Positions 1 to 10,893 of a DNA stretch of 64,000 nt are shown piece by piece (the stretch's first letter is position 1; each line of letters opens with the position of its first letter). Source of the DNA: an uncultured Eubacteriales bacterium (GTDB lineage Bacteria; Bacillota; Clostridia; Christensenellales; Aristaeellaceae); the NCBI GenBank assembly GCA_902789795.1, contig CADAPM010000008.1:1-64000 (forward strand). The letters run 5' to 3'. The position numbers and the translations under genes were made by a program. The notes beneath the pieces were generated by a model. It did not search any database. It saw only the letters and a list, made by a program, of their open reading frames with translations, and was not told the origin of the DNA.

Positions 1-2188
1 CTTGTCGCCAGTCAGGTCGTCCGTGACCTCGATGTCCGTGATCGTCAGGTTACCGTCATTCAGAACCGTGATCTTGTAAGAGATCTCCTCGCCCAGAGCG
101 TAGGCCTTGCCATTCTCCGGTTCAGAGGTCGTCGTCTTGGTGATGGTGACATGACCGTTCATCTCAATATCAACGGTCGCCTCTGCACTCACCTCAGCCG
201 GATCGTCTCCACATGCCGCGGTCGCATTTGCCTTGACTACGTTCACGATCTCGCCGGCATCCACATCCGCCTGAGTCACAGTGTAGGTATAGGTGAATTC
301 TGCCGTTTCGGTCGGAGCCAGCGCAAAGGTCTTGTCGCTCAGATCAGCATGGTCGTCGACCAGCGCGCCTTCCTTCACACTTACGTTACCAATGTTGGTA
401 ACAACTACCGTGTAGGTGATGACATCGCCCACCGCAACGTTGCTCTTCGGATCAGCCGTCTTCGTAATGCTCAGCTTGGCCGCCGCTTCCTCAGTAGCCA
501 CATCAGCTTCATCGGAATCGGTTACGTCTACGTTCTGAGGATCCTTACCGGTCGCTGTCGCGGTATTCTTGATCTCGCCTGCGTCGACATCGGCCTGAGT
601 TACGGTATAGGTGTAGGTAATCGTCTTCGTGCCTTCCGGCGCCAAGTCGAACGCTTCAGGCGCATCGGCTTCCGCCATCAGTGCGTCATCAAGCGTGATG
701 CCTGTCACTGTGACATTTCCGCTGTTGGTAACCTTAACAGTATAGGTGACCTTGTCACCAACACCCACACCCTCGGTCGGGGCGGCTGTCTTTTCAACGC
801 TCAGCTTAGCGTCCTTCTTGACCGTCGTTACCGTTGCGCTAGCCTCATCTGTGACCTTCGTCTCGCCATCCGGTGCAGTGCCAATTGCGTTAACGGTATT
901 GTCGATCTGTCCCTTGTCCACATCCGCCTGGGTCACAGTATAGGTATATGTGATGGCCATGCCTTCGTTCGGCGCAAGGGTCGTCTTATTCAGCTTGTCC
1001 TTGACGTTGTCGACCAACGTATCGCTCAGCTCAATATTCTTCAGCGTAACATTGCCGTCATTCAGGATAGTGACTTCGTACGCAACAGTATCACCAACCT
1101 GAACATTATCGGTCGGGCTTGCGCTCTTGTTCACATCAATGGACGGTTCAGCCTTAACAGTGGTGACCTTGGCGCTGTCAGAATCGGTTACATCATTCGT
1201 ACCGTTCGGGCTGCTGCCGGTCGCTGTCGCCGTGTTATTGATAACGCCAGCATCAACATCAGCCTGGAGAACAGTGTAGCTGTAGGTGATAGTTTCAGAC
1301 GCACCAGGCTCAAGCGTGACACCCGCACCGCTGAGTGTGACCAGGCTATCCTTCAGGATGACGCCCTTGATCGTTACGTTGCCGGTGTTCTCCACGGTGA
1401 CCGTGTAAGCCACCTTGTCGCCCACCTTCACGCCGGAAGTCGGGTTCGCCTTCTTCGTCACCGTCAGCGCGCCGGCTGCGTCTTCCGTCGTTACCTTCGC
1501 GCTCGCCGTGCCGCTCACATCCGCATTCTTCGGATCCTTACCGGTCGCCGTCACGGTGTTGTTGATCTCGCCCGCGTCTACATCCGCCTGAGTGACGGTG
1601 TATTCGTAGCTGATATCTTCCTTCTTCGCGCCAGGCGCCAGGTCAAACGCTGCGACATTCAGCTTGACCAGCGTGTCGCTCAGCGCGATCCCCTTGATCG
1701 TTACGTTGCCGGTGTTCTCCACGGTGACCGTGTACGCCACCTTGACCTTCACGCCAGAAGTCGGGTTCGCCGTCTTCGTCACCGTCAGCGCGGCTGCAGC
1801 TTCGACCGTCGTGACCGTCGCACTCGCGTCCTTGGTCACGTCGTTATTCTTCGGATCCTTGCCCGTCGCAGTTACGGTGTTCTTAATCTCGCCCGCATCC
1901 ACGTCGGCCTGGGTCACTGTGTACTTGTAGGTAATGGTCTCGCTCGCGCCGACCGCCAGGTCAAACGCTTCAGGCGCATCGGCTTCCGCCATCAGCGCGT
2001 CTTCAAGCGTAATCCCCTTCACCGTCACGTTGCCGCTGTTCGTTACGACCACTGTATACGTTACGGTGTCATTCACCTTCACGCCACTGGTCGGATTCGC
2101 TGTCTTTTCAACCGTCAGCGCAGCAGCAGCTTCGACTGTCGTGACTTCCGCGTCATCGGACGCCGTTACGTTGTTATTCTTCGGATCC
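1..2188 (-). pseudogene. Adhesin continuation, DUF11 repeats, runs off window
   Basis: Reading leftward, the frame used by the 2730-residue adhesin part is restored here and stays open to base 1. It encodes about seven more DUF11-like repeats of roughly 105 residues each (pattern ADPTSGVxVGDxVTYTV, later YTYTVTQADVDAGEIKNTAT). One repeat near 1740 has lost two residues in frame. The segment would belong to the same polypeptide if the two indels at 2144-2253 and 2556 were absent. The C-terminal anchor lies outside the window. Confidence is high that it is coding-derived and low that it is expressed as it stands. Confidence 0.65.
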
Positions 2189-2253
2189 TTACCGGTCGAC
2201 TTCCGCGTCATCGGACGCCGTTACGTTGTTATTCTTCGGATCCTTACCGGTCG
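2144..2253. repeat. 55-bp perfect tandem duplication
   Basis: Bases 2144-2198 and 2199-2253 are identical 55-mers beginning ACTTCCGCGTCATCGG. A 55-bp gain shifts the adhesin frame by +1. Together with the 19-bp loss at 2556/2557 the net change is +36, which explains why the original frame resumes downstream. Confidence 0.9.
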
Positions 2254-2550
2254 CTGTCGCCGTGTTCTCAATCTTGCCCGCGTCGACATCGTCCTGGCTC
2301 ACTGTATAGGTGTAGGTTACCGTCTTGCTCGCGCCGACCGCCAGGTCAAACGCTTCCGGTGCATCCGCTTCCGCCATCAGCGCGTCTTCAAGCGTAATCC
2401 CCTTCACCGTTACGTTGCCGCTGTTCGTTACCACGACTGTGTAGGTCACACTGTCGCCAACCTTCACGCCGCTCGTCGGATCAGCTGTCTTTTCAACCGT
2501 CAGCGCAGCAGCAGCTTCGACTGTCGTGACTTCCGCGTCATCGGACGCCG
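2189..2550 (-). pseudogene. Adhesin segment in shifted frame between two indels
   Basis: This stretch encodes one further DUF11-like repeat of the same adhesin (KVGDSVTYTVVVTNSGNVTV pattern) but in a different frame from the upstream 2730-residue part. It is separated from it by the stop at 2551 and closes at 2189 with a stop created by the 55-bp duplication. No ribosome site precedes it, so it is unlikely to be translated alone. It is either a real disruption or an assembly error in near-identical repeats. Confidence 0.7.
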
Positions 2551-5500
2551 TTACGTGCCCGTCGCCGTCGCTGTGTTGTCAATCTTGCCCGCGTCGACAT
2601 CCTTCTGCTGCACCGTGTAGGTGTAGCTTACCGTCTTCGTCCCCGCAGGCGCCAGGTCGAACGCCGCTTCATTCAGCGTCACCAGGCTGTCGGTCAGCGC
2701 AATGCCGCTCACCGTCACGTTGCCGCTGTTCGTTACCACGACTGTGTAGGTCACACTGTCGCCAACCTTCACGCCGCTCGTCGGATCAGCTGTCTTCTCA
2801 ACAGTCAGCTTCGCATCCGCGGCTACTGTCGTGACTTCCGCGTCATCGGACGCCGTCACTTCTTTGTCAGCCGGATCCTTGCCCGTCGCAGTCGCCGTGT
2901 TCTCAATCTTGCCCGCGTCCACGTCGGCCTGAGTTACTTCGTAGGTGTAGGTGATCGTCTTGCTGCCTTCCGGTGCCAGCGTGCCAATTGCCTTCTGCGC
3001 ATCCGTCAGCGTTACAAGCGTATCTGCCAGCGTAATGTCGCTCACTGTCACGTTGCCGCTGTTCGTCACCTTCACGGTGTACGTCACAGTCGCGCCAACT
3101 TCAACGCCGCTCTCAGGAGACGCTGTCTTATCGACCTTGATCGCGGCCGCCATTTTCACCGTATTCACCGTATCGCTGGCCTTATAGGTCTTGCCTTCCA
3201 GCGTCGCGGTTACGGTATTGGTGAAGCTGCCAACGGCAACATCGGCAGACTTAATTACGTAGGTCGCGGTGGTGGTCACTGTTTTACCGGCGGCTACGTT
3301 TTCAAAGCTGCTCTGTGCCAGGGTCACACCGTCAATTTCTGCCAGCGTGATGGACTTAGCTTCATTATAAATGTTCTTAACAGTAATAGTGAAGGTTACA
3401 GTGTCGCCCTCGGCGTACTTGTAATCATCCTCTTTTCCATCGTTCTTCGTCACAACGAGGGAAGGATTGGTGGGCTCGGTGATCTTCAGCGTACCATTGA
3501 CATACTTGATGTCATAGTTTGCTATGACATCCGTCTCGCCGTTCTTCACTACCGCTGCGCTCGGAATGTTGTTTTCCGTGCCAACGTTCGTGATCGTACC
3601 GGTCACCGTCACACTGTCAACGGCGTCCGTTCCCTGCAGGCCTACAGGCGCAGTATCCTGCCACCCGTCGTCCGTCAGCGGCGTGCCGTCATACGGCTTG
3701 CTGTTGCTGTCCGCTGTGATCGTCAGTGTCGCAGGCGTAATCTTCAGCCAGCCGTCCGACTGCACGGTGAACGTCACGTCGAAATTATTATTGTTGTTTG
3801 TAAACTGGCTGTTATCCAGGCCCATGGGATAGGAGCGATCGGTGTTGGAGCCGCCGTTGGCGTTGGTGCCCTTGGCTACAGCTGACCCGCTGAAGGTGAA
3901 GTCAGACTCTTTGTACAGCGAGTTGCTGATCGTGACAGTATAGCCTTCGACCTTCTGTTCGCTGCCGTTATAAGTCTTGGTATCGGTTTTACCGACAATG
4001 GTGACTGTGACGGCAAGAGGCTTGATCTCCAGATCGCCGTTTACATATTTGATCGTGTAGTTACTCGTCGCTTCGCCGATCTCTGCTGCGCTCGGGACGA
4101 TTTCGCCCGTGTACGTGCCCACATCGGTCTTCTTGCCTGCCAGCGTAATGCTCGTCAGAGTGTCTTCGCCTACCAGGCCAACCACTGTTACATACGTGCC
4201 AAACTCATCAGTATAGGTGCCCGCCGGGCCCTGCGCCGTTCCGTTGTATACGTAGCTCTGCGGCTTCGCTGTGATCGTCACGGTCTTCGCTGTGATCTTC
4301 AGCGTGCCCGACACGTATTTTACTTTGTAGTTCCCTTGGCTTACATTGCCCGATGCAGAAATCTCATAGTCACCTACGTTTTCGCCGGGCATACGGGAAA
4401 CGGTAAAGCTGAGAACGCTTTCAGTATCATTATTTTTGAGCCCGGTGACAGTCGCGGTAAGATTCGGATCTGCCTCGCCGTAGACCTTTGTCTTGTTATT
4501 AGCGGTCACTGTGACTTCTGCCTGATCAATGGTCAGAGTGCCGTTTTCATAGACTACGGTGTAATTCCCCTGCTCCTTTGCGCCAGTGGGAATAATGCTA
4601 TAATTTCCGACGTTTTCGCCAGGATCGCGGCTGATCGTATAGCTGATGATGCTCTCGTCTTCATCGTTCTTCAGACCGCTAACTGTTGCTGTCAGATCAG
4701 GATCTGCATCACCATATGTTTTGCTCTTGTTGTCCGCTGTTACGGTGACCGTCGCCTTCTTGATCTCAAAGTTGCCCTTGGTGACACTAACTTCGTAGTT
4801 GTCATTCGGCGTATACCGGGCATCCAAAACACCGTTATAGGTGCCGGCATTTTGGACCTTCGCATTTGTCCTATAATATGAGATGGTTCCCAGGTCGTTT
4901 TCATTGACCAGACCCTGGACTTCTCCCGTAAACTCAGGATCATCATCACCATATTCTTTTTCTGCGTTTTCAACAGTAATGGTTACCTGTTTCGGTTTGA
5001 TCTTCAGTGTTCCCGGAATCGTCTCTTTTACTACATAATTTCCGGTGCTGTCCTTCGTTTCCCCGACAGTTACACCGGAGAAGTTGACAGGGTAGTCACC
5101 CACATCGATACCGGCGCCCTTTGCGGAAACACCTGTAAACGTGAGCCCTTCAACACTGGAAGTAAAGCCGGTCACTTCCTGTTCCTGACCATTATAAATT
5201 TTCGAAATGTCACTGTTCGCAGTCAGTGTGACAGGAGCGGGATTGATCGTCAGAGAGCCCTTATTCAGGACAACGCTATAGCTCTTCGTCAGGTCGATGG
5301 TCTTATCGCCGACAGTGCGTGTTATGGTATACTTACCAAACAAACCGTTATTGTATGTGCCAACATTGGTACCAGAAGCAGGACTATAGATGACGCTGAG
5401 CACATCACCTTTAGCCAAACCGGTCACCGTATACTCATCAGTCTCAATGCTTGCTTCTGCGGTGCCAGTAATTGTACCGGTAACATTATTACCGTTCTGC

Positions 5501-8500
5501 TTTTCTCCATTATAGGTAGCAGTCTTGGGCTTAATCGTCAGCACAACTTCACCCAGATCGCCTTCATTGGTAACGGTCAAGGTGCCGAGCTGCTCATTAA
5601 TGATATAGTTCTTTGCTTTTTCCGGGTTCGTAAATGTAAGCGTATAATTATTTGTGCTGCTGCCGGGATCGGTCTGGGTACCGGTAACGGCGAATGTCAC
5701 CTCATCACCAGTCGCCAGGTTACTGGTGCCCGGATTCGCAGTACCATGACTGATGGTTTCGTCTTTGCCTGAGATATTCTTATCCCAGTAGTCATAGCTG
5801 ATGAGCGCGCCCTCCGCTTCGGTCAGTTCAGTACCGTCATAAGCTTTTTCAGCGTCGGGGGTAGTAATGTTCAATGGCAGTTTCTCAATTTTCAGCTGGC
5901 TATCGCGTGCATAGAAGGAAATGACATAGTTTGGATCTTCGAAGATCGTCTTGGAAGGATCACTTACAGATGGAATTGCAGCAATTAGCTCTTTCTGCTG
6001 CGCACCAGTATATGTGTAAGTACCTTCGCCCACATCTGTCGCCACGATGCGCGCTCCGTCCTCCGTACCGTAAAGCGCATTCCAGATTGCTTCACCGTAC
6101 TGTTCCGCAAACAAGTCATAATTGGTGCTGTTAACGGTGATATATGCAGATTTTTTGTTGCTCGTATCCGCACCATTCTTAATATGCTGCTTTCCGGGGT
6201 TCGTGAAGCCAACCCGGAATTCCTGTCCGGTGTAGTAGTTCGGACCGCCAGTTCCGCCGGAGTGAGTGAGCCACTGGTCTGCAGAAATGGTCAGATACAC
6301 GCTGACTGGCTGTACTGTCAGAGTGCTCGCCACATAGATGATATCATAGTATTCTTCAGGCCTTACATTGCCTGTAGAGCCTTCGGTAATCGTGGCGTTT
6401 TTCGGTGTCGTAGCGCTGGTGCCGACGTTCGTTTGGCTGCCGTCAAATTCAAGCCCTGTGACTTCATCGCCACGCATCTTGCCTACGATTTCATAATCAT
6501 TTTCATTAGTGAAACTACTGATTAATGCCTGACCATCATACACCTTTACCTTCGGTTGGGCAGTTATGATCAGTTTTCTCTTATAGTATACATCGATGGT
6601 GAAGTCGCCCTCTTCACCGGTGATGAAGTAGGCCGGCTGAGCTTCTTCTGTCGTACCATTCAAATACGCTTTATGGAACACGTATCCTTCCGGCGCGTCT
6701 TTCTGCAGGGTAAAGGTATCGCCAACCTCAGTATATGTGATCTCTGTCTTTGTATTGCCGATCAGGTTTCCATCCATATCACGGTGATTGACTGTGATCT
6801 TGGAGGAATTGTAGCTGACATAGTAGAAGACGATTTCATTATCGGTAAGCGCCAATGTTTTTTCGATTGAGGCTTCTTCAGCCCGGTAATGCTTGCCCAG
6901 AATTTCAGCGTCTTCTGTCTGCGTTGCAAGATAATCGTTATCAACCTCAGCAGCCGCTTCCAATACAGTGTTGGTATGGCCGTCCACTGTTACGGTTTTG
7001 GGCGCTGCGACTGCGATTTCAGGATTGCTGCGCAGGACATACTTGACTGTATATTCCAACGTCTCCGGCTGAGTTTCATAGTAGAAGGTGATTACGTTAT
7101 TCTCAATGGGGAAATTGAGGGTGATCGTATCTTCCGTCTTGTCCACGACATAACCCGCTACTGAAGGCGCCGTTTCCGTAACAGACTGCCCTACTGTATA
7201 CTCAGGTCCTGATACGATCTTATCCGGAACCAGAGAGTTGGTGGTATCCTTCTCGTAGTAGTGTACTGTATATCCCAAAGTCTTCTGCTGCCAGCGGGCA
7301 TAAATGGTGGTATCCGCTGTGACAGGTGTTTCAAAGTCATACCGGGTATTGCCGTCAGCCGTAGTGAACCAGCCGAGGAAATTATAATTTTCCCTAGTTA
7401 CAGGCTCATTCTCGACTTTTTCTTCATATTCAACGGTCTTGACTTTATTCTCAGTGGTATCATCCTCAAACTTACCACCCTGCGGATCGTATGTAAACTG
7501 ATAGGTCGGGAACTCGAAATCACCGTAGAGCACCAGACCCGCGGGCATCTTGACACCACCACTGTAGGGATTCGTATGTTCTGCATCAGTAAACCAACCA
7601 CGCCATGCCGCTCCAGTCACCGGTGCGGTAGGAATATTACTGGTAAGGTAGGTGGAGATATCCGCATTCAGCTTTACTTCCTGCGTGCTAATCTGTACGC
7701 CATTATAATTATAGAACGTGAGAGGATATGACTGAGTAGCATAGTAGAAATGTACTGTAAGCTCTGCATTTGGCGTATAATAACCTAATGTATATGTGCT
7801 TTCACCCTCTCGTTCAATTGTATAATAATAATCGTAGGTCTCCCGCCAGCCACCATTTCTTCTATCAGTTATTCTATATGTTTCTCCATTGTAAACATAA
7901 TTAGCACCTATATTATAGTAAGTGTTGGATCCTATATTATTATGCGTAATTGTGCTTGGATATGTTGCTGAATAACCATCTTTGGTATAACCGACTATTT
8001 CATAAAAATCCTCGCCATCAGTCAAATAATTAAACTTAACAGTAATCTGCTTTACACGCCCATACGTTTTTCCTTCACGTGTTGTTGTGACACTACTGTC
8101 AAAATTCTCAAGCCAATAGTTTAATATCTGTGTTTTGGAAACATTTGCCCCGTGGCCATAAACAATTATAGTATTCCCGGTACCAGCTGTCCGTACACTC
8201 AGGGACGGCATTTTATCAATGCCCGAGAACTTATTATTGTTTACATTATCATAACTCCAGCCAAAACCTGGATAAGCATTATTAAACTTTGTTGCGAATT
8301 CCTGTGTAATATCAGCGCCATACTTCGCCGTGACTTTAACATTCGAATTGCTATTATACTGAAGTGTATATACATTTCTGCTATACCGAACTACGATTGC
8401 AGTTGTGCCGTCCGCTTTCACAATTTCAGTAGTAGAATCCTTAAATGTGAAATTCGTTGTATCCAGCTTAGACGGTTTAGTCCCTACTGCTTCAGCTGTA

Positions 8501-10743
8501 GCAGCCGTCATAGTCACTTCTATGCCCGTTTCCGCCTGTTGTGTTACATCCGCCAGGAAGGAATAACCATCGTCATCGGCGTTTTCGATCATATAAGTGA
8601 TCTTGTAATTCACCTGCGCAGGCGTCCACTTGGCATAGACAGAAGTATCCTTTTCCAGGGTAATGCTGGTTCCCGCGGACTCGCTAAGCGCAGCATCTTT
8701 GTACCAGCCTTCGAAGGTATATCCCTGACGGTTAGCGGATTCAGGCAGCGTAATCGTCGTCCCATAGGGGCGTGTCACCGCATCAATATAGTCACCGCCA
8801 TTGGTGTTGTAGGACAAGGTGAAGTCCTTCCGGGTATAATAGACCTTCAGTTCCTGTCCGGAAGTACCGGTAATAACAACGTCCGTGTCACGATCTTCTT
8901 TCTCTGCGAAAGAATATGACTCTCTGAACGCCGGTGTAACGACCGATTTCTTAACACCGGTCTTTTCTTCCGGGTTTGGATTCTCATCTGTGCTGGGGAT
9001 CAGGCTGTAACCGTTGCCATTGAGATCCTTCAGATAATGCCCAATGGTATATTCCGCGTCTGCCTCAACATACTGAACCTCAACAGATGCCTTATACACG
9101 CCATCCGTTTCATTCCACACAAACGCTGACTTGGCAGGCGCACTGACCGTCGTCTGTTCAGGATAATAAATATCAGGCTGCCCTGCAACACTAACAGGAG
9201 ACTGCTGCGGTACATCAGTAGTATAACCTTCAGTCACTTGCGCTTCCGTAAGGTTAATAATCTGGCTGTTGAAATCTCTCCGAGTGGCTCCATCCATATA
9301 GTAATACTGGATGGTGAATTCATAAACATTTATATCACTGAAGTATGCTTCCGCTGTAATATTATTATTTACTACGGTTGTTGCGGTAACTTCATTTTCC
9401 GGGACATCAGGATCCGAGCCTTCGAGGATCCATTTGACAAACGCACGTCCCGCGATAAAAGGATCCTCCGGCATTGTGCCGACTGTACCGCCAACGGTCG
9501 TTTCTGTGAAGTATTGAGACTTGTCAGCAATCACGTTGCCATTCTTGTCTTTTACAATGAAGTTAACGCGAACAAGGCCCTCGAAATTCGCGTAGAGAGT
9601 CACATCTTCAGTGATCTGGGTTTCGTTCGTATACTGAGTTCCCTGACCTTCCTGTTCGGTAAACCAGCCAGCAAAGCTTGCACCGGTCTTTACAGGTTCG
9701 CTGGGCAGAGGCAGCGCTACGCCCTTATAAACGGTCACTGTATCATAAACAGCTTCTCCGACTTTGAAAGTTACAGTAAATACGTTCTGCTCGTAATGGG
9801 CTTCTACCGTCACATCGCCGCCCAGTGTCGTTCCGGGCATGAACTGACTGGCAGTCCCTTCGTATACCCACATGCCTTCCTGGTTTTCTTTCTTGGGAAT
9901 TTCAGGAAGTTCTCTCAACGCAAAACCGCTGTCAACGTCGACCGTGCGAGTGAAGGGGTCGCCTTCTTCAGGAATGAAGGTAACCGTGTAGACGATTTTT
10001 TCATAAGAAGGAACAGCGGTAAAAGCAGATTCAACAATAGTATCTGCTTTCACTTCATCCGTGGTATTCTGTTTGACCCACTTGCCGATATAGCCCGGAT
10101 TTTCCGGCACCTCGGGAAGTGACCCGACCGGTTCACCCTTCGGGATCTGAACGGTAGTGATACGCGTTGTTTCATCATCCGACGCATCGAATGTAACTGT
10201 GATCAGCTCAGTAAACCGTGCAACGACTGTCATGTCGTCGCTGACTACGGTCTCGGCACCGACATGCGTTTCACCGGCAAACCAGCCGTCGAAACGATAA
10301 CCATCACGCACCGGGTCGGCAGGCATGTTTTTACCAACGGTCGCGCCGTCTTCAAGGGTGACCGTGATATCATCACTGCCTTCTGCTTTGAAAGTGACAG
10401 TATGATAGACGATTTCTTCAAATTGGGCAATGACCGTAATTGCCGCTGTCACCGGTGTGCTGACGTCGATGTCGTTGCCATCGGCGTCTTTCCAACCGAT
10501 GAAATGGTATCCCGCTTTCTTGGGCGAAGCGGGAACAATATCGCTGAGCAGCGTTCCATCTGCCGCAGCGTAACTGCCGACTTCACCATCCACATTCCAG
10601 GTGACAGTCCAATAGTCACCGGTGCTGCGCAAGATCGTACCCTTGAAACTCTTCCAGCCGCTGTTGTCCGCCGCCAATACAGACGTCGGCACCAGCTGCA
10701 GGACCATGGTCAATGCGAGAACCAGGGCGAAAAACCGTTTCAT
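2551..10743 (-). CDS. Giant secreted surface adhesin, N-terminal part (InlB-B/MucBP/MBG/DUF11 repeats)
   Basis: Very large extracellular protein, probably an adhesin or matrix protein; 2730 residues are read before a stop. The start MKRFFALVLALT follows a GGAGG site 9 nt upstream and begins a signal peptide (cleavage near residue 24, SVLA-AD). Residues about 25-800 hold repeated InlB-B (Listeria-Bacteroides, Flg_new) units with the GYxFxGWF/W signature. MucBP-like segments lie near 1160-1400. MBG-type units with the TYGDADPDLTATV pattern run from about 1480 to 2410, and DUF11-like Ig repeats start near 2425. No enzyme motif is visible. The ending TATGT-stop lies inside a DUF11 repeat at a 19-bp deletion relative to sister repeats, and homologous repeats continue downstream, so this stop is not a natural C-terminus. 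The cell-wall anchor must lie beyond the window. Family assignment is firm; the ligand is unknown. Confidence 0.85.
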   Translation of the reverse strand: MKRFFALVLALTMVLQLVPTSVLAADNSGWKSFKGTILRSTGDYWTVTWNVDGEVGSYAAADGTLLSDIVPASPKKAGYHFIGWKDADGNDIDVSTPVTAAITVIAQFEEIVYHTVTFKAEGSDDITVTLEDGATVGKNMPADPVRDGYRFDGWFAGETHVGAETVVSDDMTVVARFTELITVTFDASDDETTRITTVQIPKGEPVGSLPEVPENPGYIGKWVKQNTTDEVKADTIVESAFTAVPSYEKIVYTVTFIPEEGDPFTRTVDVDSGFALRELPEIPKKENQEGMWVYEGTASQFMPGTTLGGDVTVEAHYEQNVFTVTFKVGEAVYDTVTVYKGVALPLPSEPVKTGASFAGWFTEQEGQGTQYTNETQITEDVTLYANFEGLVRVNFIVKDKNGNVIADKSQYFTETTVGGTVGTMPEDPFIAGRAFVKWILEGSDPDVPENEVTATTVVNNNITAEAYFSDINVYEFTIQYYYMDGATRRDFNSQIINLTEAQVTEGYTTDVPQQSPVSVAGQPDIYYPEQTTVSAPAKSAFVWNETDGVYKASVEVQYVEADAEYTIGHYLKDLNGNGYSLIPSTDENPNPEEKTGVKKSVVTPAFRESYSFAEKEDRDTDVVITGTSGQELKVYYTRKDFTLSYNTNGGDYIDAVTRPYGTTITLPESANRQGYTFEGWYKDAALSESAGTSITLEKDTSVYAKWTPAQVNYKITYMIENADDDGYSFLADVTQQAETGIEVTMTAATAEAVGTKPSKLDTTNFTFKDSTTEIVKADGTTAIVVRYSRNVYTLQYNSNSNVKVTAKYGADITQEFATKFNNAYPGFGWSYDNVNNNKFSGIDKMPSLSVRTAGTGNTIIVYGHGANVSKTQILNYWLENFDSSVTTTREGKTYGRVKQITVKFNYLTDGEDFYEIVGYTKDGYSATYPSTITHNNIGSNTYYNIGANYVYNGETYRITDRRNGGWRETYDYYYTIEREGESTYTLGYYTPNAELTVHFYYATQSYPLTFYNYNGVQISTQEVKLNADISTYLTSNIPTAPVTGAAWRGWFTDAEHTNPYSGGVKMPAGLVLYGDFEFPTYQFTYDPQGGKFEDDTTENKVKTVEYEEKVENEPVTRENYNFLGWFTTADGNTRYDFETPVTADTTIYARWQQKTLGYTVHYYEKDTTNSLVPDKIVSGPEYTVGQSVTETAPSVAGYVVDKTEDTITLNFPIENNVITFYYETQPETLEYTVKYVLRSNPEIAVAAPKTVTVDGHTNTVLEAAAEVDNDYLATQTEDAEILGKHYRAEEASIEKTLALTDNEIVFYYVSYNSSKITVNHRDMDGNLIGNTKTEITYTEVGDTFTLQKDAPEGYVFHKAYLNGTTEEAQPAYFITGEEGDFTIDVYYKRKLIITAQPKVKVYDGQALISSFTNENDYEIVGKMRGDEVTGLEFDGSQTNVGTSATTPKNATITEGSTGNVRPEEYYDIIYVASTLTVQPVSVYLTISADQWLTHSGGTGGPNYYTGQEFRVGFTNPGKQHIKNGADTSNKKSAYITVNSTNYDLFAEQYGEAIWNALYGTEDGARIVATDVGEGTYTYTGAQQKELIAAIPSVSDPSKTIFEDPNYVISFYARDSQLKIEKLPLNITTPDAEKAYDGTELTEAEGALISYDYWDKNISGKDETISHGTANPGTSNLATGDEVTFAVTGTQTDPGSSTNNYTLTFTNPEKAKNYIINEQLGTLTVTNEGDLGEVVLTIKPKTATYNGEKQNGNNVTGTITGTAEASIETDEYTVTGLAKGDVLSVIYSPASGTNVGTYNNGLFGKYTITRTVGDKTIDLTKSYSVVLNKGSLTINPAPVTLTANSDISKIYNGQEQEVTGFTSSVEGLTFTGVSAKGAGIDVGDYPVNFSGVTVGETKDSTGNYVVKETIPGTLKIKPKQVTITVENAEKEYGDDDPEFTGEVQGLVNENDLGTISYYRTNAKVQNAGTYNGVLDARYTPNDNYEVSVTKGNFEIKKATVTVTADNKSKTYGDADPDLTATVSGLKNDEDESIISYTISRDPGENVGNYSIIPTGAKEQGNYTVVYENGTLTIDQAEVTVTANNKTKVYGEADPNLTATVTGLKNNDTESVLSFTVSRMPGENVGDYEISASGNVSQGNYKVKYVSGTLKITAKTVTITAKPQSYVYNGTAQGPAGTYTDEFGTYVTVVGLVGEDTLTSITLAGKKTDVGTYTGEIVPSAAEIGEATSNYTIKYVNGDLEIKPLAVTVTIVGKTDTKTYNGSEQKVEGYTVTISNSLYKESDFTFSGSAVAKGTNANGGSNTDRSYPMGLDNSQFTNNNNNFDVTFTVQSDGWLKITPATLTITADSNSKPYDGTPLTDDGWQDTAPVGLQGTDAVDSVTVTGTITNVGTENNIPSAAVVKNGETDVIANYDIKYVNGTLKITEPTNPSLVVTKNDGKEDDYKYAEGDTVTFTITVKNIYNEAKSITLAEIDGVTLAQSSFENVAAGKTVTTTATYVIKSADVAVGSFTNTVTATLEGKTYKASDTVNTVKMAAAIKVDKTASPESGVEVGATVTYTVKVTNSGNVTVSDITLADTLVTLTDAQKAIGTLAPEGSKTITYTYEVTQADVDAGKIENTATATGKDPADKEVTASDDAEVTTVAADAKLTVEKTADPTSGVKVGDSVTYTVVVTNSGNVTVSGIALTDSLVTLNEAAFDLAPAGTKTVSYTYTVQQKDVDAGKIDNTATATGT

Positions 10744-10854
10744 ACTATATTACCTCCAAGGCAGTTTGGGGAAATGCGATAGAATTGTCACGTGCGGACT
10801 GTAAACCAGCCCAAGGAAGGGTATTTGCAACATCTCATGTTTTAGCGCACAAAG

Positions 10855-10884
10855 GCCTGCGGACAGGTTCCGCCCGCAGGACAT
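10855..10884 (-). terminator. Probable terminator after VEEP-repeat gene
   Basis: Read leftward, an imperfect hairpin with arms CCTGCGG and CCGCAGG is followed by CCTTTGTG, shortly after the stop of the 573-residue protein. The U-tract is weak. Confidence 0.5.
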
Positions 10885-10893
10885 ATGATCATC

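Larger units (their letters stand above)
1..3470 (-). repeat. Coding tandem repeats (DUF11-like, ~320 bp each)
   Basis: About eleven copies of a ~320-bp unit follow one another. The marker for the GKDPxN region recurs near 215, 545, 880, 1215, 1540, 1860, 2245, 2560, 2885 and 3200. The copies between 1500 and 2900 are closest in DNA sequence. Such arrays are prone to recombination and to misassembly. Confidence 0.85.

Noticed and set aside
151-2397. Open frame (748 codons) on the plus strand across the adhesin repeats
   Set aside because: It is the antisense of DUF11 repeats; its apparent repeats mirror those of the real protein.
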